Position numbers and translations under genes: made by a program. The notes beneath the pieces were generated by a model, which saw nothing but the letters and a program-made list of their open reading frames with translations, made no database searches and was not told the origin of the DNA. This document shows, piece by piece, positions 22,948 through 33,779 of a stretch of 38,469 nt of DNA. The stretch is taken from positions 1-38,469 of the forward strand of contig JABCPU010000564.1 of assembly GCA_016800925.1 (NCBI GenBank), given 5' to 3'. The stretch comes from Suillus spraguei. Its lineage: Eukaryota; Basidiomycota; Agaricomycetes; Boletales; Suillaceae. Each line of letters starts with the position of its first letter. Position 1 is the stretch's first letter.

Positions 22948-23727
22948 TATGGGCACCTTTTCTTTCACCAAAAGGCCTCATTGATGTGCCACCTCAATTG
23001 GTCAAGCACTCATTGCCAGACCTTACAATTCCTGACATTCCTTAATGTGCTTCTGCCTTGTATGTGATCACTGTTTCTAGTAGTATACTTCATGTTCATG
23101 AAATTTCATCCATCACTGGCTTTCATTTGATGTTCAAGTTAAGTTGCCGAAGACTGGACTGAAAAATTGACCAAACTACTACTAATTATCTCATCCATCA
23201 CTGGCTTTCATTCAGGATTGGACTTAAGTTGCCAAAGAATGGGCTGGAAAATTGACTGAACAGCTACCAGGTAATTGGCCAGGCCATAGGCCATATAGGT
23301 CTGCTAACTAGCATGTTCTAATGCATCAGAAATCAGGCTAAGTAGAATAATAGATGCACATCACCTGTGACTTGTACTTAGCAGACTTGATGCATAATTG
23401 CTACAGGGACTGGTGCTCTTGTTGAAATGATCTTGAAGCTTCTCTCGAATGGCAGCTAGATTAGGAGCTTTGGCTGACATATGAAAAAGGATAATGTGTT
23501 GTGCATAACATTATATACCTAAGCTGCACGATATATTTAATTGAGTTATTTGAACTTCTGACTTTTGCCACTGTGGTTGCCTTTGTTTACAAATCTTTTG
23601 TGCCAGCCGCTGGGGGATAAAGTTTGGCTGGGTTTGAAAGGCTTGCGCATATTTCCGGTTTACTAAGCATGGCACACTCGTACTCTCCTTCTTCTTCAGC
23701 AAGGTTGGGAAGGAGCCTGTATCTCTA
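22948..23727. other. Old transposon DNA with an 85-bp tandem duplication
   Basis: No gene was recognised. Two diverged tandem units around CATCCATCACTGGCTTTCATT start near 23107 and 23192 (85-bp period). A minus-strand frame of 63 codons (23511-23702) has no family match. The stretch ends at the left terminus of the Plavaka element. Confidence 0.5.
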
Positions 23728-23750
23728 CACTGCCAAAAATGTTACCGTAT
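23728..23750 (+). repeat. Left terminal inverted repeat of the Plavaka element
   Basis: CACTGCC followed by AAAAATGTTACCG; it pairs with 31183-31205. TA immediately precedes it. Only about 23 bp are clearly paired. Confidence 0.85.
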
Positions 23751-23911
23751 GCAAACTACAGTCTGGGTCTACCGTAAGTTCTTCACGGCCCGAACCCAAA
23801 AATATCCTATAGTTTACTGATAGTCTACCTGTAAAAGGGAAACGGCCGACTAGCTATGCACTGGCCCACGATTTGGCCATGTTATTATCTTTTGCGCATC
23901 CCATAGTCTCA

Positions 23912-24672
23912 CACTATGTTAAGACCATACTCAAAGGTAGAGAGATCCAAAGGGCTTTGGCCTCAGTTCGTGCACTGTGCCCCTTTCTCGAGTAATGCCC
24001 CTTATTTCAGGGAGAAGTTATTTGTCCGAAGATCCAGAAGGAGTTGCGTGACGGATCCGGGCGTCCAAAGGTATCGGATATGATACGTTCGAAGGTTATT
24101 CAGAACGTAAGGATAGAACAAAGATTAAGGCTAGCTTCGGAACGAGTTCCTAACTAGAAACTAACGGAGGTAGACTATCTGAAGATAGAGTCGGAGATAT
24201 AGACTATAGGAATCAATCCTAAGTCTCGGAAGGTGACTTTAGAGCAGAGGGTGGCTCAAGTCCGGAAGAAGCGGAATGAGCAGAATCTAAGATGATATTC
24301 GAACTAAGGTTCTATGGAGATCTACAAGTGGTTTATATACTGTAAGTATCTAAGACGGATAATCAACAAGTCCGGGACCGAGGGCTATGTACGAAGTGTA
24401 ACGGAAGTCTATTAGTTAATGCACAGCAGATCAGTAAGCATGAATTGGAAATGAACACAGGAAACGGATCAGTTGACACAGGACAGAAATATAAACAGCT
24501 GGAATACCAGAAACAGGAGGAATGACGAAAGGAGATAGACGCAGATATACACAAGGGAGTTAAGGTGCGAGAAGTGAGCACATTTGGATGGGTGGTCCGG
24601 ACAGGATCTGTGGACCGGACGGATATGGAATCGATCGGATCTGAGATTAGAAGTATGGTATATGACACACTA
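23912..24672 (-). repeat. Solo LTR, family A, copy 5 (TSD CACTA)
   Basis: The LTR is 23917-24667 (751 bp), TGTTAAGACC...TATGACA, flanked by CACTA at 23912-23916 and 24668-24672. It lies inside the Plavaka element, between its left TIR and the transposase gene, so it inserted later. It retains many CpG sites and is close to copies 1 and 2. The CACTA duplication is chance and unrelated to the CACTA-type TIR. Confidence 0.93.
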
Positions 24673-24755
24673 CCAACTACCCATGCACACAATCTTGATA
24701 AGTCATCAATGGCGTCTTTAGCCTATCCAGAACGTATGTTTCTCATTGTCAACAT

Positions 24756-27700
24756 ATGCACGTCGTTCTCATCATGCTGGATGCAGACTTCTTGAGGCAA
24801 GGGAATCTCTGGACGTGTTTATGCTGTCCAACTGGCTGTTTCGAGCAAGACATCCACCACGCTATACGCCATGAAAATACTCAAAAGCACAGGACAGAAA
24901 CGACTCACTACACTGATGAACTCCATGCTGCTCAAACTGCTGCTCTCAACGAACCTCACCTTCAGACAAATCCACTTCTCGATGCTATTTTTATTGCTTC
25001 TGGGCTACTGCTGAATGTGCCTCATCCTGCTCCTCTACCTTGCCACCAACAGCCTCTAGGCCAAGATCCCCGGCAGCAGTCACCTCCTGGGTCATTCAAT
25101 GATGAACTGGATGGTGGTATAGATATGGAGGTGGATTTTGGGGAACTTAATCCTCCACCTCCTTCCATGGAAGACATGCATGCGCGCGTTGTTTCCAGTG
25201 TGAGCGTATTGCTCCGTCATATGGTCGACCATGGTTTCAACCCATCAGCAGTGGACTCGGATAATGGAGAGGGAGATGTTCCAGAAGATGAGGACGAGTT
25301 CGTTGTGAACGTGAATGCAGAGGGTATGTGTTGCCATTTTATAACAACTTTCTCTCACTATCATGTAGTCTCTCGTCGTGGGCATAATCAGACCCAGGAT
25401 GCGCATGAGGATGCATGGTATCCATGGAAAAATCGCCTAGTTCGCATTTCCTTTAGTCTTGTATTTCCTCTCTAATGTTAGATCAGTCATGTACACTCGA
25501 TATCATATCAAATTTGCCTCGAGGTGTCTTCTCCCAAGACGAACTCGAGGTGATATTATGGCAATTAAAACAACATGGTGTTCACGCAGTACCATCTATT
25601 CATCAGATAAAGAGTGTTGGGCATGCCATAGATGGTCTATGTGGAGTCGAGATCAATCACTACATTGGCTGTCTGGGTCACACATACTATATGATTTCAC
25701 TAGAGTTCATCGTGAAGATGGTGGTCATTTCTCTGTCCTTGAATGTGCTAGTAACTAATGACATATGTAGGCCTTTGCAAACCCCCTTGTACAGTCAGTC
25801 CTCGAGGTTTACCCTGAAGATAGCAGCCCAAAACTTGAGGAAATTCGTCAAGCACGCTGCTGGTTAGAGGAGCATGACGCCCGACTACTCACACCAATGT
25901 ACCATGTTGAGGGCCGTATAGCACGAGATTTCTACACAGATGAACCGACACTCCTTAAGAATGGCATGCTATGCATGCCATTCAGGTTTTTCAAAAAATA
26001 ATGGTCAAGTTTGGTTTTGTGCATGGCCACTCATTCCATGGCATTCTCCCAGTGAGGGACTTAGCTGGCTCATTGACCAACATGACGAACTATCTCTCTC
26101 AACCAATGACTTATCGATGACATTTCCAGAGCTTGAGTATGTACCTCTTGGACATGGTCGACCAACACTTCAGTCAACGTTTTGTAAGTATGGTTCATGT
26201 TTTTGTAATTACACTACTTAACAAAGGTCAGATTGTTGCGATCCTACTGGCTGTATTAAGCTATGGGTAGAAACCAATGATGAACCCATGGCGACTGAAG
26301 GCCAATGGCCATCGTGTTGTTGCATATCCTGTACTACTCTACTGCGACGACACTTCAGGTAACTGATCCAAAAAATGGAAATGAACACAACACATTCCTT
26401 ATGAATGCTGCTGGACTTCCATGAGAACACATGCAGCAGGAGTACAATCTTAGTTTTATATGTACATCAAATATAGCACCTCCACTAGAAATGCTCGAAG
26501 GAATTGTTGAGCAACTCGAGTGAGCAGAGCCTGCTCCCATGACAAAAATCAAAACTGACATAACTGTGATAGATCGTGTCAAGAAACAGGTATTTGGGCC
26601 TATGACTGCAGCTACCACGACATCATACTTGTAATCATCTCGGTCCTTGCATTGCTTGGTGACAATCCAATGCAAAGTGAATTTGCTTGCCACGCAGGTC
26701 TAATGTCGAAGTTTTTTTGCCGTTGTTGCTGGGTAAAAGGGAAAGATGTTGCCGACATGCTCGAGGTTGGTGGTGTTAAGAAGGAGACTGTTCAGGGAAT
26801 GGTCAGTCGTATTACAAGATTCATGAAGGTTGGTACTTGAGATATTGTAGCTTCGTGGCATGGTCTCAAATGTTGTAGGTTGGTGCCGGCACGAACCACA
26901 GCAGAAACTCAGAGCATCTCACGTCAGATGCTTGAAAATGCATCAACTCTTGCACGCCAAAAGGAAAATGTAGATCTTCAGACATCTACTGGTGTCAAGG
27001 ACACAATACTCTGCTTTTTCCTTGACAAATTAGAGAAGGCAAGGAAATCACTCAGTGGGCATGCAGCACGACAGGCAACTCAAGAGGCTTATTCAAGGTT
27101 ACCAGCAAATACCTTTAGCCCAGTGTGGCGAATTAGAGGTATATCATTGATCATATGTTCACGATATTGGACTTGCACTCACTTTGTTCTTGAAAGGTCT
27201 GAATCTGCATTCTGATACGCCAATTGAAATTTTACACGTGGTTCTCCTGGGTTTCCTCAAATACTTCTGGTGAGATGCAGTCCAACGCCTCTCTGCTGTC
27301 AACAAAGCTACTGTTGAAGCTCGTTTGTCAAGTCTTGATGTTTCTGGCCTTGGCCCAATGTAGCAAAACCCCGTGGTCATACACTTGTTCATTATGCTGG
27401 TCGCTTGTTGGTCATGATTTTCGTTTGATAAGTCAAGTTGCTGTATTTGTACTGTATGATATGCTTGAAACCAAGATCCTCGATGCATGGGCTGCGCTAT
27501 GTGTTCTTGTCCCACTTCTTTGGATGCCAACAATTGATAATCTCGATAATTATATGGTGCGCCAAGTACTCAATCTCATGACGCTGGTTTCAACATGATT
27601 TCAGGTTGAACTCGATGTGGCAATCAAAAGATTCATGGACTGTACTGCTCGCTGGACACCACGATGGTTCAACAAGCCAAAATTTCACCTCATCTTGCAC

Positions 27701-28749
27701 GTTGTTGACCACATACGGAGATTTAGCCCTGCAATCACATTTGCCATGGAAGTCCATGAGTCGTACAACAGTATCATTCATGGCTGGTCCATCAATTCAA
27801 ATCGGATGGCACCTTCACGTGATATTGCACAACGTGCTGCTGGCTTACTCCACTTGCGGCACCTACTCAGTGGTGGATACTTTGAGGTTGAGGACAGACA
27901 AATCAGATGGCACAACACAAACAGAATTGATTCAAGCAGGAGTGAATCCTCGAATCTATGGTGAACAGCCATCAATCATCACTCGTAAACTTGGTTTTCC
28001 TCTTTCTGAGTCCATTTTCTCATCTAGGTATGTAAGTAGGATTATTCGAGACCGTTTGCCTTATCCTTTCTACAGGATTTGCCAAAAGGGCAAAAATGCG
28101 CCCTCTCATTTGGAACCAGACTTTGTCATCAACATACTGTGTTTTCCCCAGGTATCACAGATCACACGATATTAATACAGTGTCAGGAAGTCATTGTTTC
28201 CAACGGTGATCCTGTTGCACTTGATTTGTTCACGGTATTCCATGTTCAAGACCACTTTTTAATTGGGAGGGTGGCTGAAATTTTGACAAGGGAACAGGAT
28301 TTCGAGGGGAAAGCAGACTGGGTTTTACTTCAATGCTATAATACTGGTCCCCTCATCCAGCCATACTTGATGCCTTCACTCTTGAAAACCGAGAGGTATC
28401 ACTTGGGTCACTCCCGAGGTAAATGATGTTCTACTTTCATATACAGTCTATTGAACTTCACCACGGCAACTTAGCAATTGACTGTAGTGTCAATGTACAA
28501 CACAACTGCGCAGCCAATCATTGCGACCTCTCTTCAACACAACCAGTGTTTCTTGAAAGGGAGCATCAAGTGGAGGACATGCAGGCAGTGAGACATCGTG
28601 ATGTTCACACAGAGGATCTGATTCTGAATGTGGCGAAGATGCGAGATGTGAAATTCATTTTGAAATTTAGAGAAGCTGCCCCCCTACTTGATACTGATTC
28701 ACTTGTCAACATTGTTTGCGAATCTGAACTAGCAGCAGGCATACATTAG
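24756..28749 (+). pseudogene. Plavaka transposase, decayed
   Basis: The N-terminal part has a Cys/His finger (WTCLCC...HAIRHENTQKH) and an acidic linker. Then come WYPWKNRL, LDIISNLPRGVFSQDELEVILWQL, CLGHTYYM, YPEDSSPKLEEIRQARCWLEE, LYCDDTSGN, LLGDNPMQSEFACH, CRCCWVKGKD, SPVWRIRG, EILHVVLLGFLKYFW, RWFNKPKFHLILHVVDHIRRF, NRMAPSRDIAQRAA, HLLSGGYF and VNVQHNCAANHC, all in family order with small introns. This is the DDE-type transposase that would move the surrounding element. A frame shift lies near 25990-26005. Stops include TGA at 26422, 26521 and 27271; the last replaces arginine in 'YFWRDAV'. The enzyme cannot be made intact. Confidence 0.88.
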
Positions 28750-28868
28750 GACATTTTTCATTTACCAGTAGGATTTTTGTTTTGTTGATATAGTACTGCG
28801 GTCCAATTTTTTGATTTTGAGCGTGTGCCACTGCCATAGTTTGAACTTAGCGAAATAATCACTGTGAC

Positions 28869-30691
28869 TTGTCATCTGCAACCACACTCCCAACACTTCC
28901 ACACTCCTTCCATCCAATGAACATCAGCAGACTTATGACACCTGCAGGCACTCACTCTGAACCAACTTCACAAGTTCCAAGTCGCAGTCCATGCCCAGCA
29001 CAACAATATTTCCCCAACGATGACAGGCGGCGCTCAAACAGTGATCATTACTATGTACCTTCAAGTGATACGTCCAATTCTGCACATACTAGTGCCTTTC
29101 AGCAGACCAGTAGGAATTTTAATGGGGCTTCTATCCATTCAGGTCCTACCATTGCCAGAAATCGTGGCAATATCAACATTAATTTCAATGCCAATCATCA
29201 ATTGACCACAGTGTCCGACTCTCGATCTCAGGCTCCATACCACAATCACAGTGGCTATAATTCCCCTCATTCAGCTGCACCAGTTCCATTCTCTGCAGGG
29301 CAGAAGCGCACACGTTCATCATACAACGACGAATACAGTGACGATGAATTGGATAAATCTTTGACCTCCCAACTACCTCAGTCAGGTGCAACTCCAAGTC
29401 GGCGGTTTCCTGCCACTGCAGTGCCACCAGCTGGATCTATTCAAGTTGGTCCAGAAGTTATTGCTGCCATCACACAGATGTATAGCCTCAATAGTGAGAG
29501 GTCACGCAGTTTGCAGTCTTATGCTTTAGTGAGTAACCTTATGCAATTGAATGCATGCATACTGACAGTGTACACGATGTCAGGCTGCTGGAGATATGCC
29601 GCTGCCTGCAAAGATGACATCCCTTATGTCCTTTGCCGCCCTGAACATGTGCTTACAACTTGTAGAAGAAACGGCTACAAAAGTGTCTACATTCTCTTCC
29701 GAGTTGGCAGTTCTCCGGGGTCTTGTCAAAACTTCGTGGGTGGTTGATGATACCTTGAAGGTCAGTTTGCTATGATGTTCTGAACTGATACTTAATGTCT
29801 TTCCAAAGGCCCAATTTGCAGATATGGCAAAGCGGGCACTCATCAAGGAAGACCGAACAAACTTCGTCAACATGTACCAAGAAATTCTGGTACAAATTTT
29901 ATCAAGTTTGCTATCACTTGTATTGACATCGTTGTACACCGTCAGCAGGATGTTGAGCGACGTTCAGATGAGCTGAAGATTACCGAACAAATCAAAGCCA
30001 AGGCCCATAAAGCAGCTATTCTTCGTGCGATTCGCAACGCATGCAACAATGTCCGTAACAATGCAAGGAAATTCGTAAGATTATTTCTGCCATATTTATT
30101 TGCTATCTAGTTATGCGTGACTTGCCAGATTCTCGTATCAGTGCAGGATGGTCCCTTGTGCCTGACTCTTGAGGATTTCGCAGTCTCATGGCTCACTCGC
30201 TTCAACCCTGCCGCTGTCACAATACCACTGTCAGTTACACTGCTGGCACAAGTGGTACAAATTGTAAGTTTTGCAGTGTCTCAGTTTTCGAGTGTGGTAC
30301 AATTTTCTCCATTTACAGCGCGACTTTGCCATGCACAATCTCGAGCTGCTTGACTTGGAGGAAATGACGATGATGAGAGACGGCAACACCAGCCTCCTAC
30401 AACACGCCGTGGTGGAAAGAAGGCCAAGGTTGACATGCCAGAACCCAAGTTTTGGAAGCGGTTCGAAACCCACCTTCGTTCTCAGAGAGATTCTTTTGCG
30501 CAGGACAAGGATGGCTATCAGTGGTGAGCTTTATTCATAGTTGATGAGTTGATTGTCTCACTGGCGTCTTTCTTAGTTATATTGGAGGATTAATCACCAA
30601 GGATCACGCACGATTTGGCAAGCCTAAAACCACTGCCCTGCAAGGTGACAACATCCCAGGATCTTCGACAAACCCCGTGCACCCGGGCTAA
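28869..30691 (+). CDS. Second gene of the Plavaka element, unknown function
   Basis: Exons 28869-29528, 29584-29760, 29809-29889, 29949-30074 and 30129-30263 are all in one frame with clean GT-AG introns (393 codons). Exon 6 (30319-30523) and exon 7 (30577-30691) follow. The N-terminal 200 residues are Ser/Asn/Pro-rich and look disordered (NININFNANHQ, KRTRSSYNDEYSDDELD). The middle is helical and charged (RRSDELKITEQIKAKAHKAAILRAIRNACNNVRNNARKF is one such segment, 29952-30070). The end has a DDDERR...KKAKVD patch, PKFWKRFETHLRSQRDSF, then DHARFGK. One base is gained or lost in exon 6, since the start and end of that exon need different frames. It lies 120 bp after the transposase on the same strand and is far less damaged. 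It may be a DNA-binding or regulatory partner; no domain was recognised. Confidence 0.6.
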
Positions 30692-31182
30692 TGACTGCCG
30701 ACCACGACCTTAACAATATGCTGGTAACAATGTTTGATCATTCAGTGCGCCGCTAGTATTTCCCTCTCTTTCTCATCCACAAGCACCATTTTACATACAA
30801 TCATTGGACACTCACTCGCATTATCGTTGGACTCCCCTCATTTCGCAATGCATTGGACTTATCACCATCATTCTCACTCGTCATTCTCACTTGACTACTC
30901 CTTTTATTTAATGGTCTTCTGTCTCTATATTTCCCTAGTAGCTCGTATCTTACCGGAGAATGACAGCTAATGTTTGTTTCGTGAAATCTGTTGCCTGTCG
31001 TCAGAATGCCATTGCAAAGCTTTGTACTCGCCCATGAAAAGTCTATTGCATCCCTTCTTGGTTTTCCATGCTCGACGCTAACGGTCCATCATGGATTCCT
31101 TTTTGCAGTCCACCAATAGGCTCACCGTAGGATTTCCATGCGTCGACTCATATGTCACCCAACGTCATCACCATTAGTCAGA
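30692..31182. other. Non-coding right arm of the Plavaka element
   Basis: No gene is supported. The 78-codon frame at 30734-30970 is Ser/His-rich low complexity. The stretch probably holds terminator and subterminal sequences of the element. Confidence 0.45.
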
Positions 31183-31205
31183 CCACGGTAACATTTTCTG
31201 CAGTG
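31183..31205 (-). repeat. Right terminal inverted repeat of the Plavaka element
   Basis: It ends ...CGGTAACATTTTCTGCAGTG, followed by TA. It pairs with 23728-23750. Confidence 0.85.
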
Positions 31206-31417
31206 TAATGAACAGGAAGCGAGAAGAAGTGTATAACATGTTAATAACAGGAAGCGAGCCGAGGAATGATGTATGTACGTCAGTGACACATGCAGCGGTC
31301 TTACAGCGATTCGGCTCACCCCCTAAGTCATAATCCCAATCCCATCTCAAGACTCAGACAGAGCGCAATGATACGAATTTGACCTATCTGAAATTACTAA
31401 TGGAGCTTCCAGCAGTG

Positions 31418-31425
31418 TATAAAGG
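31418..31425 (+). promoter_or_regulatory. TATA box of the small gene
   Basis: TATAAAGG lies 78 bp before the ATG at 31504 and is followed by a C/T-rich leader (CAGTTTCTTTCAACCCTTTC), the layout of a well-expressed fungal promoter. It stands only about 210 bp from the right end of the Plavaka element. Confidence 0.7.
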
Positions 31426-31503
31426 TCGCAGCATATCCTCTGGCTGCAGTCAGTTTCTTTCAACCCTTTCTCAATCAGTACTCCATACAATCTTAAATCA
31501 ACG

Positions 31504-32024
31504 ATGATCAACCCAATCGAAACCGGATTTTACTTCATTCGCAATGCCCAGTATACAACTCGCTTTATCACCATGGAAAGAAACTTTCAGTTCGTTGGTA
31601 GCGACAAACCTCAGAAAGTACGCGTGCATCGTTACGGTGATGTTCTTCACCTGTTTATCAACGTCCGTAGTTCTTCGTCGAGATCAAGGACCCAGTTGCC
31701 CGTATTGCGACTCTCAAAGTCGCTATAGACGGTCCAGAAACATACCTTACGCTGGACATGGAGGTTGGTCTGCCTGATATTAACAGACGAAAGATTACTC
31801 ACAGTGAAATTGTAGACTCACAGAGTCGTGGGCAGGCCGACGCCCCAGGTCCTCCAGTTGTCCAGTGAGGAGAATGTGAAATATACGTGAGTGTGGTCTT
31901 CGGTCCCAATCGCATCGAGAATTCACTTGTCACCTTGATCTGCAGGATCCATCCAAAGGACGTGAACGAGGTGGCCTTTCTCCCAAACAGCGATCCCTGG
32001 TCCCCGGTTTGTTTTCATCGCTGA
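31504..32024 (+). CDS. Small 120-residue protein, possible beta-trefoil (I66-like) fold
   Basis: Exons 31504-31617, 31671-31811, 31858-31886 and 31946-32024 keep one frame across three GT-AG introns of 53, 46 and 59 bp, ending at TGA 32022-32024. The protein begins INPIETGFYFIRNAQY and ends ...DVNEVAFLPNSDPWSPVCFHR. It has no signal peptide or membrane segment. The 'ETGFY.I.N' start, alternating hydrophobic strands and a late Trp recall small fungal beta-trefoil protease inhibitors (family I66 and mycocypins), but this is a resemblance, not an identification. Unspliced frames in the region give other, misleading proteins. A longer unspliced reading at 31504-31728 is rejected because splicing rescues a continuous frame. 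Confidence 0.6.
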
Positions 32025-33287
32025 CTTTTTTTTGGGTTTACTTATGACCGGGTCACCGTCTAGATCTTGGTTGGGCCAGCTCCCGAATATGGTGATGCGC
32101 AGAACTGGATATTCGAAAGGTTGGATCGTGACTAGGAATAAGTGTTTCGAAAGGCATGGAGACTTAGGTAGCAGCAGCTGCTGCTGCTGCTGCAACCCGT
32201 CCGTTGGAGAATGTTTGTATGATTAGCTTGCAGTTACATATAATGTGTGCAAGAGATGTTTGTGGCTTTCCGTGGCTCGACAGTGGGATGTTCGAGTGTT
32301 CGCCTGAATCAGAGATGTACCACCCCACCTCCACTAACTCTATTATTATCTGCTCTCCGCGTCCGTCGTCACCCGCATCAAGAAATTGACTGATATCATC
32401 AGCGAGTCGCAAAGATTCACAAAGACGCACCAGATTTGTAGACTCTTTATACTGGTCTACAGTGAGTCATAAGGTGAGGGATCGCGAGGCCTTGGACCTG
32501 AAAGTTATTGTATGGTGAAAGGTTGCGATATTCGATTGTCGGACTGATGGCAAACGAGAAAACCGAAGCCATATAGGCTGTGAGTCAGTTGAGAAACAAG
32601 AGAAAATCCTACATTAGAAGCGGAATTTTGATTCTGTTGTGGTAACCACACCGGCCAGGTTAAAGTCTTTAACTCTTCCACTTGGCGACTCACGAGACTT
32701 CCCAAGTTGAAAAATTATAGGAACCTTGATTGACACGGCCCGAAAAAGATGACATGGTCAATAAAATTTGAGTCTGAACGTCTACGAGACAATACAATTG
32801 CCCCGACGAGGGACGAAGACTGAGATAATTCTAATTCACTATCATTAGCAGCAGGTTCAATATGATTGACATTACCAATAAGTATACACGGAGTCTCTAG
32901 AAACACAGAAGGCAATCAGCAGATACTGAAAAACGAGGACAACGAGACACTGTCACCACCTTGAAGGCCAGACATAGAGGATTGGAGACGGGAGTCTCAT
33001 CTTCCCACAAAACGGTGGCCATGCAGCAATCAAGTTCATCCCAAACATAACATCACGACCTCGAACTCGACACCGACGGTGAGAGTACGGCAATGGACTG
33101 AGGCCATGGGGATTTCAGCGAAACGCGAACTTGGCCGAGCGAACGAGCAATCGAAGAAGACGAGGGAAGAATACGATTCAAGGTTAAAAGCAACACATGC
33201 AGGAAGACGACCGATCTGAATGAGGTTCCAGTGGTAAAACACGATATAACCCACTCCCTTATGGTAGTGGGAATAAATCTATGCTAT
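32025..33287. other. No clear gene; CAG/CTG tract and short minus-strand frames
   Basis: A self-complementary AGCAGCAGCTGCTGCTGCT tract lies at about 32170-32192 and encodes poly-Ala in a minus frame (32164-32430) that reads LRLADDISQFLDAGDDGRGEQ upstream of it. Further minus frames at 32505-32705, 32715-32915 and 33036-33254 lack family matches. They could be exons of one unrecognised minus-strand gene, but I could not join them in frame with confidence. Confidence 0.35.
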
Positions 33288-33404
33288 GACACATTAGAAT
33301 GGTCGCACAGGGTGTTCGGAGGCCAATGGAAACACTTAACTTACTAGGAAGGTTCTGAGAAGTGGAAGCCTTGGAAGTAGAGCACGGTGGTCTGGCTTTA
33401 CATA
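33288..33404. repeat. Dispersed ~115-bp repeat, copy B
   Basis: It matches 1490-1604 with small indels (shared AGAATGGTCGCACAG, GGTTCTGAGAAG, GAGCACGGTGGT). It ends 14 bp before the target duplication of the pogo element. Confidence 0.7.
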
Positions 33405-33462
33405 GAAGGGCACTAAGTACTATTAGTTACCACTAGATCGTGCACTCCCTACATCTCGTGCC

Positions 33463-33779
33463 ACCAGTCACGAAAGTCACGGTATCGTCACACTCGCCGG
33501 TTTCAAAGGCCGTTCGGCACTAGACATTAACGAAGGTATACTATATATACAAATCACTGGCTATATAACAATCTAAAATATATATTGTGAGCTGCCAGAG
33601 TAATATAAACCAAATATTATCATTATTAAGATGCTCGGATGGCAATGGCTGTGATGATGTTTCTCGAACCAGGCTGCAAACAGTTCTGAATCTACCCAGT
33701 CGGAGAGGTTGCAATGCTATCATATATTTACTCGAATCAGTAGCGTTCACAACTGGAATTTAGTTCAGAACTGACCCTC
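33463..33779. other. Left interior of the pogo element
   Basis: AT-rich with no frame matching the missing C-terminal half of the transposase, which should lie here. That half has been deleted or has decayed beyond recognition. Confidence 0.45.

Larger units (their letters stand above)
23726..31207 (+). mobile_element. Plavaka/EnSpm (CACTA-type) DNA transposon with TIRs and TA duplication
   Basis: The left terminus at 23728 reads CACTGCCAAAAATGTTACCG. The right terminus ends at 31205, and its reverse complement reads CACTGCAGAAAATGTTACCG, matching at 18 of 20 positions. TA flanks both ends (23726-23727, 31206-31207). The 7478-bp element carries a decayed Plavaka transposase (24756-28749), a second gene (28869-30691) and one inserted family-A solo LTR. 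CACTG ends and a 2-bp duplication fit the EnSpm/CACTA superfamily, to which Plavaka belongs. Confidence 0.85.

Noticed and set aside
31504..31728. Unspliced 74-codon reading of the small gene
   Set aside because: A 53-bp GT-AG intron at 31618-31670 gives a longer frame that continues through three more exons.
32170..32192. CAG/CTG tract as a coding poly-Ala or poly-Gln repeat
   Set aside because: Short, self-complementary, and open in several frames; no supported gene contains it.
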